Positions 1-6,783 of a stretch of DNA of 10,065 nucleotides are shown here, in pieces. The stretch's first letter is position 1. Every line of letters starts with the position of its first letter. Made by a program: the position numbers and the translations under genes. Location of the stretch: assembly GCA_009843675.1 (NCBI GenBank), contig VYCZ01000006.1, positions 1 to 10,065 of the forward strand. The letters are read 5' to 3'. Source of the DNA: Gammaproteobacteria bacterium (GTDB lineage Bacteria > Pseudomonadota > Gammaproteobacteria > Eutrophobiales > Eutrophobiaceae). The notes beneath the pieces were generated by a model. The model was given only the letters and a program-made list of their open reading frames with translations, had not been told where the DNA came from and ran no database searches.

Positions 1-705
1 ATTCAGTCGTACCCACTGCATGTCCTCCTCCTCGAGCAGTTTTTTCCATAAGGATGCAGGATCATCGGTGAAGATGAGGGAAGTATCCGCCCTGGACAAC
101 AGCCAGTCGCCGCGCAGCAGCTCGCGTTCCAGTTGCCCGGGATACCAGCCGGCATAACCCGCATACAGGCGGATGCGAAACTGCCCGAGTTCCCGGTCCA
201 GCAGATTTCGCACGCCCTGGAGGTCGTCGATTTGAAAGACATTCCCGACAACGGAATGATAATCACCGAGATCGGCATCCGTCTGTACCAGGATGCGCAG
301 GTTGTTCAACCTGACCGGACCGCCCAGGAAAAGCTGCGAAGAACCCGGGTCCAGTCCCTCCAGTTCTGGGAGAATCTCATGCGCGGGTTTGTCAAGCGGA
401 CGGTTAAGCACCAGGCCGACAGTCCCGGTTTCCTCGTATTCCGTAATCAGTAGCACGGTCCCGGCAAAATTGGGATCGGGCATGGACTTTTTGGCGATAA
501 GGAACACGCCGCGAGCGAGTCTTACCTGCTCGTCCGTTTCCTGTGCCTGGAGGGCCGCGGGATGTCCGCCGGCCGGCGCGGCAAGCTGTCTGGAATTCCC
601 GGCAGCGATACCCATGTCCGGCACTATGACGAGGGCCAGTAAAATCACCGTCATGGACAGGTCTGAGCCGCCCGGCAGCTTCCTGGAGGCGAATTTATGA
701 TACAT
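1..705 (-). CDS. YqgE/AlgH-family protein with signal-like N-terminus (3' end outside window)
   Basis: The minus-strand frame stays open from ATG at 705-703 to the window edge, giving 235 residues with no stop, so it is a partial gene. The YqgE/AlgH (UPF0301) fold is recognisable: GVFLIAKKSMPDPNFAGTV at about residues 66-84, then GLVLNRPLDKP, FLGGPVRLNN, and near the end LYAGYAGWYPGQLERELLRG. The family's biochemical role is not settled; the AlgH name comes from an alginate-regulation link in Pseudomonas. Usual members are cytosolic and about 185-190 aa. This one has some 50 extra N-terminal residues: a basic stretch, the hydrophobic run MTVILLALVIV (residues 18-28) and small residues (GIAAG) that could be a signal peptidase I site. 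The start at 705 is preceded by TAGGA five to six bases upstream; the in-frame ATG at 654 has no ribosome site. Probably a few C-terminal residues are missing. It is divergent from the sulfurtransferase gene. Family assignment is firm; export is inference. Confidence 0.88.
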   Translation of the reverse strand, partial: MYHKFASRKLPGGSDLSMTVILLALVIVPDMGIAAGNSRQLAAPAGGHPAALQAQETDEQVRLARGVFLIAKKSMPDPNFAGTVLLITEYEETGTVGLVLNRPLDKPAHEILPELEGLDPGSSQLFLGGPVRLNNLRILVQTDADLGDYHSVVGNVFQIDDLQGVRNLLDRELGQFRIRLYAGYAGWYPGQLERELLRGDWLLSRADTSLIFTDDPASLWKKLLEEEDMQWVRLN

Positions 706-732
706 TTTGTCCTACCGGTAACAATTCAACCC

Positions 733-760
733 ATTATAAGTAACAAAAAGCCATGCACAA
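733..760 (-). promoter_or_regulatory. candidate sigma-70 promoter for the YqgE-family gene
   Basis: On the minus strand a perfect TATAAT (plus positions 733-738) lies 28 bases upstream of the ATG at 705. A weak TTGTGC (755-760) lies 16 bases further upstream. The -10 box is strong but the -35 box matches only at TTG. The upstream part overlaps the start of the divergent sulfurtransferase gene. Confidence 0.45.
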
Positions 761-1598
761 CACATTAATTCAAGCACATACGCTGAACAGGCGCCTGTCC
801 GATCCGGACTGGGTAATCGTGGACTGCCAGTATGACCTGGCGGACAAGGATGCAGGTTATCAGTCTTACCTGGCGGGGCATATTCCCGGCGCCGTTTATG
901 CCGGACTGCACAAGGACCTCAGCGGCAGTCAACCCGTCACTGATAGCGGCAGGCATCCTGTGCCGTCCACGGAAGAGCTTGAAGAAAAACTCTCTGCAAT
1001 GGGGATAGAAAACCACAGCCAGGTGGTGGTTTATGACCGCTCGGGCGGCGCCTTCGCGGCGCGCCTGTGGTGGTTGTTGCACTATGCCGGTCATGATCGG
1101 GCAGCGGTCCTGGATGGAGGCCTGGGCGCCTGGACGCAGGCCGGTTACGAACTGGATACGGAAGAGCCTCAAGCCGTTGCCGGAAATTTCAAGGCCATGA
1201 TCAACACCGGACGCCTGGTCCGGGTGCACGAAGTGGCGACCATACCCCGACTCATTGATTCCCGCGAACCGAAAAGATACAGCGGAGAAACGGAACCGCT
1301 GGACCGGGTGGGCGGCCACATTCCCGGAGCGCTTAACCGACACTGGAAAGACAACCTGGACGAGCACGGAAAGTTTTTACCCCCCAATAGCCTTCGCCCG
1401 GCCTTGGGTGACGTTTATGGGGACGCGCAACCGGAAGGCGTCACGTTTTACTGCGGTTCCGGCGTTACCGCATGTCATAACCTGTTGGCGGCTGTCCATG
1501 CCGGTTATCCCTTGCCCAGGCTGTACGCCGGTTCATGGAGTGAGTGGTCTTCCGACCCGGCGCGGCCTGTAGCGATCGGATACGAAGCTGGTGGATAG
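753..1598 (+). CDS. sseA: 3-mercaptopyruvate/thiosulfate sulfurtransferase (tandem rhodanese)
   Basis: This 281-residue protein has two rhodanese domains, the usual size for TST/MST enzymes. The N-terminal domain (about 1-140) is non-catalytic but conserved, with GHIPGAV, VVYDRSGGAFAARLWWLL and VLDGGLGAW. The C-terminal domain (about 150-275) has DSREPKRYSGETEPLDRVGG, GHIPGALN and the active-site loop CGSGVTACHN, with the persulfide-forming cysteine at residue 234. The CGSGVT loop is typical of mercaptopyruvate sulfurtransferases; thiosulfate enzymes usually have CRKGVT. The enzyme would move sulfur from 3-mercaptopyruvate to a thiol or cyanide acceptor, in the cytoplasm since no signal peptide is seen. 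The ATG at 753 has only a weak AAAAAG upstream. The stop overlaps the birA start by 8 bases, so the two genes are probably co-transcribed and coupled. Substrate preference is inferred from the loop; the sseA symbol is used loosely. Confidence 0.9.
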   Translation: MHNTLIQAHTLNRRLSDPDWVIVDCQYDLADKDAGYQSYLAGHIPGAVYAGLHKDLSGSQPVTDSGRHPVPSTEELEEKLSAMGIENHSQVVVYDRSGGAFAARLWWLLHYAGHDRAAVLDGGLGAWTQAGYELDTEEPQAVAGNFKAMINTGRLVRVHEVATIPRLIDSREPKRYSGETEPLDRVGGHIPGALNRHWKDNLDEHGKFLPPNSLRPALGDVYGDAQPEGVTFYCGSGVTACHNLLAAVHAGYPLPRLYAGSWSEWSSDPARPVAIGYEAGG

Positions 1599-2556
1599 GA
1601 TAAAGCTGTTAAGTTGCCTGCTGGATAACGAATACCATTCGGGCAACGGTTTGTCGGCCCGCCTGGGTGTGAGCCGGACGGTTATCTGGAAGGGGATCAA
1701 GCAACTCCGCGGTTATGGGCTGGATATAGAAGCCAGGCATGGAAAAGGTTATCGACTGCATGATGAGATCGACCTGCTGGACCGGACTGAAATCCTGGGC
1801 GAACTGGGACAACCTGCAGGTAGCTGCAGTATGGATGTCCTGTTTGACACCGAATCAACCAACCAATGTCTCACAGACCTGTTCGGACAACCTGAACTGC
1901 ACAAGCGTATTGTGCTGGCCGAATATCAGCACGGCGGCAAGGGACGGCGCGGCAGGAACTGGATGTCCCCTTTCGCGCGCGGGTTGTACCTGTCATTGGG
2001 ATGGCGCTTCGACATGGCTCCGGCCTCGTTGAACGCCTTGTCCCTGGCCTCGGGCGTTGCCGTGGCGCGGGCATTGGCTGAGGTGGGCATATCCGGGCTT
2101 TCCCTGAAATGGCCCAATGACCTGATCCTGGCCGATAAAAAAGTGGGCGGCATCCTGCTGGAAGCGCGCAGTGAGACGGCGGCTTCCTGCGATGTGGTGA
2201 TCGGCATCGGGATCAACATCCGTCTGGATGAAGAAACGAGAACCGGCCTGGATCAACCCGCCACCGACCTTGCCGGTCATTGTCACAGCCTGCCGTCCAG
2301 GAGCAGGTTGGCGGGCAGGATCATTGCAGGGTTGTTTTCGATGCTGGAGCGCGTCGCCTCCGGCAGTATGGGGGAATACGTGGCACAATGGAAAAGTCTT
2401 GACTATCTTTCGGGCAGGCAGGCGGAGCTGCACATGCCGGGCCAGGTTGTGCGCGGTCATGTCAGGGGGGTGGATGATAACGGCCTGTTACTGCTGGAAA
2501 CCTGCGGCAATATCGAAAAATTCAGCAGCGGGGAACTTCGGGTAAGGGCAGTTTAG
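1591..2556 (+). CDS. birA: bifunctional biotin-[acetyl-CoA-carboxylase] ligase / biotin operon repressor BirA
   Basis: BirA activates biotin to biotinoyl-5'-AMP and attaches it to the lysine of the AccB carrier domain; in many gammaproteobacteria the biotinoyl-AMP form also represses bio genes. The protein is 321 residues, the same length as E. coli BirA. Residues about 1-60 form a winged helix-turn-helix (LSARLGVSRTVIWKGIKQL, then HGKGYRL in the wing), so the repressor function is likely kept. The ligase core shows the biotinoyl-AMP loop GGKGRRGRNW at 115-124, KWPNDL at 173-178 and KVGGILLEAR just after. A small C-terminal SH3-like domain follows. The start is GTG at 1591, inside the end of the sulfurtransferase gene; this start gives the canonical N-terminus. 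The TAG stop at 2554-2556 is created by the repeat element inserted directly after it; without the element the gene would end one codon later at TGA, overlapping coaX. Confidence 0.95.
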   Translation: MDRIKLLSCLLDNEYHSGNGLSARLGVSRTVIWKGIKQLRGYGLDIEARHGKGYRLHDEIDLLDRTEILGELGQPAGSCSMDVLFDTESTNQCLTDLFGQPELHKRIVLAEYQHGGKGRRGRNWMSPFARGLYLSLGWRFDMAPASLNALSLASGVAVARALAEVGISGLSLKWPNDLILADKKVGGILLEARSETAASCDVVIGIGINIRLDEETRTGLDQPATDLAGHCHSLPSRSRLAGRIIAGLFSMLERVASGSMGEYVAQWKSLDYLSGRQAELHMPGQVVRGHVRGVDDNGLLLLETCGNIEKFSSGELRVRAV

Positions 2557-2706
2557 GATGCTCTGAACAAGTCCATCCTGGACTTGTCAGAGCACGCAAT
2601 ACAAAAATGCGATTTTTGTTTTGCTCACAAAATCAATGCCTTACAGTCATTGATTTTGACGGCACATCCCTGTACCGTAGGAACCTCTGATTAGGTCAGA
2701 GGTTCC
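2556..2706. repeat. MITE-like element of four hairpins with TTTA target duplication
   Basis: The 151-bp non-coding block has imperfect terminal inverted repeats: GGATGCTCTGA (2556-2566) and, reversed, GGAACCTCTGA (2696-2706), matching at 9 of 11 bases. It is flanked by TTTA on both sides (2552-2555 and 2707-2710), consistent with a 4-bp target duplication. It folds into four consecutive hairpins: 2560-2593 (stem with one bulge around ATCCT), 2601-2619 (perfect 8-bp stem, GCG loop), 2628-2658 (perfect 11-bp stem, 9-base loop) and 2679-2707 (perfect 12-bp stem, TTAGG loop). There is no transposase, so it would need one supplied in trans. Each terminal repeat is also paired inside its own subterminal hairpin, so an IS200/IS605-type (Y1) origin is an alternative to a DDE-type MITE. 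All of this is read directly from the sequence; mobility is inference. Confidence 0.75.
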
Positions 2707-2713
2707 TTTATTG
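2679..2713 (+). promoter_or_regulatory. hairpin that sequesters the coaX ribosome binding site
   Basis: AGGAACCTCTGA (2679-2690) pairs perfectly with TCAGAGGTTCCT (2696-2707) across a TTAGG loop. The only Shine-Dalgarno-like sequence before the coaX TTG (2711) is AGAGG at 2698-2702, eight bases upstream, and it lies in the right arm of this stem. In mRNA the hairpin would hide the site. Only TTTA separates the hairpin from the start codon, and there is no proper U tract, so a terminator is less likely. Confidence 0.5.
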
Positions 2714-3451
2714 AACTTACTTGCAGATATCGGCAATACCCGGGTCAAGTGGGCTTGCGCCGACAACAAAACCCTGTTCGGCCACGGCGCTTTTACCTAT
2801 ACACAGGATACGCTTTCCGAACTGCTCCGGCATAACTGGCGGGAGCTGGCTCGACCGGAACAGGTATATTTTGCCAGCGTGGCCAATGCCGGCGTCACTG
2901 AGCGAGTGTACGGGTTTGTCCGGTCTGCCTGGAAGCTGGAAGCGCAGCAGGCAGTAACCGAAAAGGAACGCGGGGGGTTGCGGAATGCCTATGACGACGT
3001 GGCGGCAATGGGTGTGGACCGATGGCTTGCGATGCTGTCAGCCTGGAGCAGGTATAAAAAACCGCTTTGTGTCATTGACAGCGGCACCGCGCTCACGGTC
3101 GATATCATCCTGGGAGATGGGCAACATGCCGGCGGATTCATACTGCCCGGGTTGTCTCTCATGGCGGCGGCGCTCGCACGGGAAACCCATGGGATTCGCA
3201 GGCGCCAGGAACAGGACCCGGAACCGGAATACGGCCGTTCCACCGCAGCCTGCATCAGCAACGGATTTGCATTTGCACTGGCGGGCCTGCTGGACCGCTG
3301 CTTCAGTAAAACCAGGGAAGAGCAGGGCGTCGAACTGCTTTCCGTAATTACGGGCGGAGCAGCGGAACAGACGCTGCCCCTGGTGCCCGGTCAGCATATA
3401 CATGAACCTCATCTCGTCCTGCAGGGCCTGAATCGGAGGTTCAACAGGTAG
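2711..3451 (+). CDS. coaX: type III pantothenate kinase CoaX
   Basis: CoaX phosphorylates pantothenate to 4'-phosphopantothenate, the first step of coenzyme A synthesis; the type III enzyme is unrelated to CoaA and is not feedback-inhibited by CoA. The 246-residue length is normal. Visible ASKHA-fold motifs are LLADIGNTRVKW at 3-14 (phosphate-1 loop with D6), GVDRWLAML near 99-107, VIDSGTALTVD at 121-131 (D123 and the SGTA loop) and GGFILPG after that. ITGGA near the C-terminus is the adenosine-side glycine pair. The start is TTG at 2711, giving the family-typical MNLLADIGNT opening; there is no better upstream codon. It follows birA, a common gammaproteobacterial order, but a 151-bp repeat element now separates them and supplies the ribosome binding site. 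Its stop directly abuts the next ORF, so these two are co-transcribed. Confidence 0.95.
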   Translation: MNLLADIGNTRVKWACADNKTLFGHGAFTYTQDTLSELLRHNWRELARPEQVYFASVANAGVTERVYGFVRSAWKLEAQQAVTEKERGGLRNAYDDVAAMGVDRWLAMLSAWSRYKKPLCVIDSGTALTVDIILGDGQHAGGFILPGLSLMAAALARETHGIRRRQEQDPEPEYGRSTAACISNGFAFALAGLLDRCFSKTREEQGVELLSVITGGAAEQTLPLVPGQHIHEPHLVLQGLNRRFNR

Positions 3452-3694
3452 ATGATTATGAAATGGGTGGCCTTATTATTGCTTGTCGCAAACCTGATGT
3501 ACCTGGGCTGGGAACTGGACCGCGGGACCAGGGCGCTTGTAGCGAACAGTCCGCCGCCCCTGAAGATTCCTGCGGGGGCGGGAACCTTGAAAACAATCGA
3601 TGAAACTGCCGGGCTGCAGGAGTTGAAGCCTGTCTACGGATGGCAGCAACCACGGCGAGTCCTGTTACCGTCCGGCGCCAGGGAAACACTGTAG
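3452..3694 (+). CDS. small inner-membrane-anchored protein, possibly a truncated SPOR-protein remnant
   Basis: I do not recognise a defined family for this 80-residue product. Residues about 3-20 (MKWVALLLLVANLMYLGW) are a single transmembrane or signal-anchor segment, followed by a polar, proline-rich tail (NSPPPLKIPAGAG) and an end with no recognised motif. The ATG directly follows the coaX TAG; the ATG two codons later (3458) is an equally possible start. GGAGG at 3435-3439 is 12 bases before the first ATG. In pseudomonads, as I recall, the gene after coaX encodes a membrane protein with a similar N-terminal anchor and a C-terminal SPOR domain that binds denuded peptidoglycan. Here no SPOR domain is present, and the reading frame ends two bases before a palindromic repeat. 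It may be a cut-down relative or a short family of its own. Confidence 0.6.
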   Translation: MIMKWVALLLLVANLMYLGWELDRGTRALVANSPPPLKIPAGAGTLKTIDETAGLQELKPVYGWQQPRRVLLPSGARETL

Positions 3695-3696
3695 TC

Positions 3697-3790
3697 CGTC
3701 ATTCCGGGCTTGACCCGGAATCCAGTGGAATAATGGGTCGCCGGAGGCGACTCTTTGTATGACTGGATTCCCGCATTCGCGGGAATGACG
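3697..3790. repeat. palindromic intergenic repeat with inverted ends (MITE/REP-like)
   Basis: This 94-bp block begins CGTCATTCC and ends GGAATGACG, exact inverted ends. The left arm is itself a hairpin (ATTCCGGG, loop CTTGA, CCCGGAAT at 3701-3721) and so is the right arm (ATTCCCGC, loop ATTC, GCGGGAAT at 3767-3786). TCCAGT (3721-3726) and ACTGGA (3762-3767) extend the inverted symmetry, and a central GTCGCC/GGCGAC stem lies at 3737-3751. The CGTCATTCC...GGAATCCAG pattern resembles a repeat very widespread in proteobacterial genomes. It lies between two convergent operons, where it may act as a bidirectional transcription stop, though it lacks a clear U tract. I see no obvious target duplication. 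Confidence 0.8.
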
Positions 3791-3812
3791 AAAAGGGGAC
3801 GCGCGAATTTCG

Positions 3813-4718
3813 TTATACAGAACTCAATGCGATCCCCGAAAAAATAACCATGCCTACCCAGTTATTATTAAGAAAAGCCTTGAAACACATGCCCGGCTTC
3901 CGGTCATAAATCAGATGTTGCTGGTATATGAACAGAATTGCAACGCACAGCAACGCCGCATCATAGACTGCGCCCAGCCCGGCCTGGCGGCCGATACTGT
4001 ACAGGGCGGTAATAAACATGACCTGTATGATGCCGATAACTACGCGATCCGCATCATCCAGCAGTATCGCAGTGGATTTCAGTCCGATACGTAAATCATC
4101 TTCCCGGTCCACCATGGCATACATGGTGTCAAAGATTAGTACCCAGAGCATGTTCGCGGCGAAGATCAGCCAGGCAATTGCCGGCACACCGCCGGTGGAG
4201 GCGGCGAATGCCATGGGAATACCCCAGCTGAATGCAAAGCCGAGAAAAACCTGCGGCAGGTAGGTGTAGCGTTTCATGAAGGGATACAGCACTGTAATAC
4301 AGACCGCGAAGATTGATAACAATACGGTCAGAAGGTTGGTGGTAAGCACCAGCAGGAAAGCGCACAGCGCCAGAACTGCGATGACGCCGCGGGCCTCCTT
4401 TGCCGAAACCCTGCCGGTCGCGACAGGGCGGTCCCTGGTGCGCTCGACGTAGCGGTCGAAATCCCTGTCAACCAGGTCGTTGACGACTACCCCGGCGGAC
4501 CGGGTGAGGAACACACCCGGGACGAACACCACCAGTAAATGCAATGTCGGCATGCCCGCGTTGGCAATCCACAAGGCCCAGAGTGTGGGCCATAACAGCA
4601 ACAGCCAGCCGATGGGTTTGTCCAGGCGGATCAATTGCGCATAAACGGCGGACTTCACCTTTATTGTTTGACGGTGTCTTGTCAGACTTTGCCGAAGTCG
4701 ATTTTGGTGCTCAGCCAT
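3813..4718 (-). CDS. ubiA: 4-hydroxybenzoate polyprenyltransferase UbiA
   Basis: UbiA is an integral inner-membrane enzyme that attaches the polyprenyl chain to C3 of 4-hydroxybenzoate, the first membrane step of ubiquinone synthesis. The 301-residue protein is largely hydrophobic, with about eight or nine membrane segments, and opens with RLDKPIGWLLLLWPTLWALW, typical of the bacterial enzyme. The two Mg-diphosphate-binding aspartate motifs are intact: ND81LVDRDFD (80-88), followed by RTRDRPVATG, and D197TMYAMVDREDD (197-208), followed by IGLKSTAI. The ATG at 4718 lies inside the end of recG, giving a 37-bp overlap, and has no good ribosome site. A GTG at 4658-4656 (residue 21) would give 281 residues and start nearer the conserved part. 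E. coli UbiA has 290, so both starts are possible. It is the last gene of the minus-strand cluster and converges on the coaX operon. Confidence 0.95.
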   Translation of the reverse strand: MAEHQNRLRQSLTRHRQTIKVKSAVYAQLIRLDKPIGWLLLLWPTLWALWIANAGMPTLHLLVVFVPGVFLTRSAGVVVNDLVDRDFDRYVERTRDRPVATGRVSAKEARGVIAVLALCAFLLVLTTNLLTVLLSIFAVCITVLYPFMKRYTYLPQVFLGFAFSWGIPMAFAASTGGVPAIAWLIFAANMLWVLIFDTMYAMVDREDDLRIGLKSTAILLDDADRVVIGIIQVMFITALYSIGRQAGLGAVYDAALLCVAILFIYQQHLIYDRKPGMCFKAFLNNNWVGMVIFSGIALSSV

Positions 4719-6736
4719 CTCGATACCAGTTTATTCACCCGTTCCGGGCTTTGCGACAGGATAATGTCAGCGGCTTGCCGGACCTTGGGGATCAGGTGTG
4801 CATCCCGCACGAAATCGGCGATGTGCAACTCCGGCAAACCCGTCTGTCTTGTCCCCAGAATTTCCCCGGGACCGCGCAGTTCCAGGTCGCTCTGTGCAAT
4901 CGCAAACCCGTCATTGGTTTCCCGCATCCTGTTCAATCTTACCCGGGCATTATCCGACAGCGGTGTCTGGTAGAGCAGGACACAATCGCTTGCCTGGGAA
5001 CCCCGGCCGACCCTGCCGCGTAACTGGTGCAACTGGGACAGTCCCAGACGCTCGGCATTCTCAATGATCATCAGGCTTGCGTTGGCAACATCAACACCCA
5101 CCTCTATCACCGTGGTCGCTACCAGCAGGTCTGTGTTACCGGCCTTGAAATGTTCCATCACTGTCTCCTTGTCGGCGTTTTTCATTCTGCCGTGGATCAG
5201 GCCGACGGTTAAGTCCGCCAATTGCCGGGCCAGGTGTTTCTGAATGTCTTCAGCCGCCTGTAACTGCAGTGTTTCCGAATTTTCTATCAATGTACATACC
5301 CAGTAAGCCTGCCTGCCCTGTTTGCAGACTTCATGGATACGTTCGATGACTTCTTCCCGTTTTTCATTTGAGATCACCGTTGTCTTGATCGGGCGGCGTC
5401 CGGGGGGCAACTGGTCGATTACGGAAATATCCAGGTCTGCGAACAGGGTCATAGCAAGTGTCCTGGGAATAGGTGTCGCAGTCATAATCAACTGGTGGGG
5501 TTGCCGGGTTTTTTCCATGCCTTTTTCCAGCAGGGCGAGGCGCTGGTCGACACCGAAACGGTGCTGCTCGTCGATAATGATCAAGCCGACATTGCCGAAT
5601 GCAACCTGGTCCTGGAACAACGCGTGGGTGCCTACCACAACCATCGGCCGGGCGGAATTCAACTGCGCCAGCACGTCATCCTTCTCATTGCGCGACTGTT
5701 TCCCCGTCAGCAGGGACACCGGGATACCGATAGGTGAGAACCATTGCCTGATATTGAAATAATGCTGGTCCGCAAGTATTTCCGTAGGAGCCATCAGGGC
5801 AACCTGGTAGCCGGAACGGATAACCAGCAGGGCGGCGATAGCGGCCACCACGGTCTTTCCGGAACCGACATCGCCCTGGACCAGGCGCAACATCGGCGCG
5901 GGTTTCTGCATGTCCCTGCGGATTTCTCCCAGGACCCGTTTCTGCGCGCCCGTCAGTTCGAAAGGCAGGTTGTCCAGGAAGGTCCTGATCCTGCCGTCAG
6001 CCTTGCTGCCGATGACGAACGAGGCCCGCGCCTGGACCGTTTTCCTGATCAAGCGCAGGCTCAAGTGGTGCGCCAGCAGTTCCTCGAAAACCAGGCGTTG
6101 CTGGGCCGGGTGGTGGCCGTCCGTCAGGCTGTCCAGGTCCGCATCCCTCGGCGGCCTGTGTACGAACCGTAATGCCTGGTCCAGGTTGAAAGTGGAAAAC
6201 TGTTGCAGAATCCGGTCCGGCAGCAATTCGGCCACACCGGTGTTGTCCCTGGACATGGTTTCAAGCGCCTGGCCAGTCAGGTTGCGCAACTTGAACTGGG
6301 AAACTCCCTGGGTTAACGGGTATACGGGTGTCAGCGTCTGCTCCAGGTGGACGTCTTCGTCGGCGTCCACCCGCCGGTATTCGGGATGGACCATTTCCAG
6401 TGCATGGTTGACGCGCCTTATCTGGCCCCAGCAGCGCAGGCACATGCCTTGCTTCAAGCCGGCCTGCTGCGCCCGGGTGAAATGAAAAAACCTGAGGGTT
6501 ATGGCGCCGGTACCGTCGCTGATACGGCACAGCAGGCTTCGGCGCCGTCCTGCCGGCATCTGGATCAGTTCAATCGTCCCCTGGCACAAGGCGCTGTCGC
6601 CGGACCTCAGGCTGCCGATGGGAACAAGCCGGGTCCGGTCGATATACCGATGGGGAAGGTGAAACAACAGGTCCTGAACCTTGCGGATTCCCAGGTGTTG
6701 CAAGCGTTCACCGGTCCGCGGACCGACACCTTTCAA
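4682..6736 (-). CDS. recG: ATP-dependent DNA helicase RecG (start codon uncertain)
   Basis: RecG is a monomeric superfamily 2 translocase that regresses stalled replication forks and remodels branched DNA and R-loops. From the TTG at 6736 it has 684 residues. The N-terminal wedge/OB region is present (KGVGPRTGERLQHLG, VQDLLFHLPHRYIDRT, and GRRRSLLCRISDGTGAITLR). The helicase motifs are intact: Walker A GDVGSGKT with K294, DEQH at 389-392, MTATPIPRT, then VEVGVDVANASLMIIENAER and LHQLRGRVGRG with the arginine finger. The C-terminus carries LRGPGEILGTRQTG and ends in GKV. The TTG start is poor: it has no ribosome site, and conserved-looking codons (PVSALKGVG) continue upstream in frame. The frame runs up to spoT without any ATG, GTG or other TTG. 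An ATA at 6787-6785, overlapping the spoT stop, stands where an ATG would be expected and would give 701 residues. The 3' end overlaps ubiA. Confidence 0.93.
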   Translation of the reverse strand: MKGVGPRTGERLQHLGIRKVQDLLFHLPHRYIDRTRLVPIGSLRSGDSALCQGTIELIQMPAGRRRSLLCRISDGTGAITLRFFHFTRAQQAGLKQGMCLRCWGQIRRVNHALEMVHPEYRRVDADEDVHLEQTLTPVYPLTQGVSQFKLRNLTGQALETMSRDNTGVAELLPDRILQQFSTFNLDQALRFVHRPPRDADLDSLTDGHHPAQQRLVFEELLAHHLSLRLIRKTVQARASFVIGSKADGRIRTFLDNLPFELTGAQKRVLGEIRRDMQKPAPMLRLVQGDVGSGKTVVAAIAALLVIRSGYQVALMAPTEILADQHYFNIRQWFSPIGIPVSLLTGKQSRNEKDDVLAQLNSARPMVVVGTHALFQDQVAFGNVGLIIIDEQHRFGVDQRLALLEKGMEKTRQPHQLIMTATPIPRTLAMTLFADLDISVIDQLPPGRRPIKTTVISNEKREEVIERIHEVCKQGRQAYWVCTLIENSETLQLQAAEDIQKHLARQLADLTVGLIHGRMKNADKETVMEHFKAGNTDLLVATTVIEVGVDVANASLMIIENAERLGLSQLHQLRGRVGRGSQASDCVLLYQTPLSDNARVRLNRMRETNDGFAIAQSDLELRGPGEILGTRQTGLPELHIADFVRDAHLIPKVRQAADIILSQSPERVNKLVSRWLSTKIDFGKV

Positions 6737-6783
6737 GGCGCTGACGGGTGCGCCAAGCGTCGGGAGTTTGTCCTGTTTGAGAT

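Noticed and set aside
765..1367. Minus-strand open frame of 200 codons opposite the sulfurtransferase
   Set aside because: The sense strand encodes a clear two-domain rhodanese protein with an intact active site; the antisense product has no motif.
2556..2706. Riboswitch or structured regulatory RNA in the coaX leader
   Set aside because: The four hairpins do not match any riboswitch layout I know, and the terminal inverted repeats plus TTTA duplication fit a mobile repeat better. Covariation in relatives would be needed to revive this idea.
2679..2710. Rho-independent terminator between birA and coaX
   Set aside because: The 12-bp stem is strong, but only TTTA follows before the coaX start and there is no U tract. 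It is better explained as the end of the inserted repeat.
5910..6485. Plus-strand open frame of 191 codons opposite recG
   Set aside because: Antisense to the conserved wedge and Walker A region of recG; the composition is arginine/serine-rich in the way shadow frames usually are.
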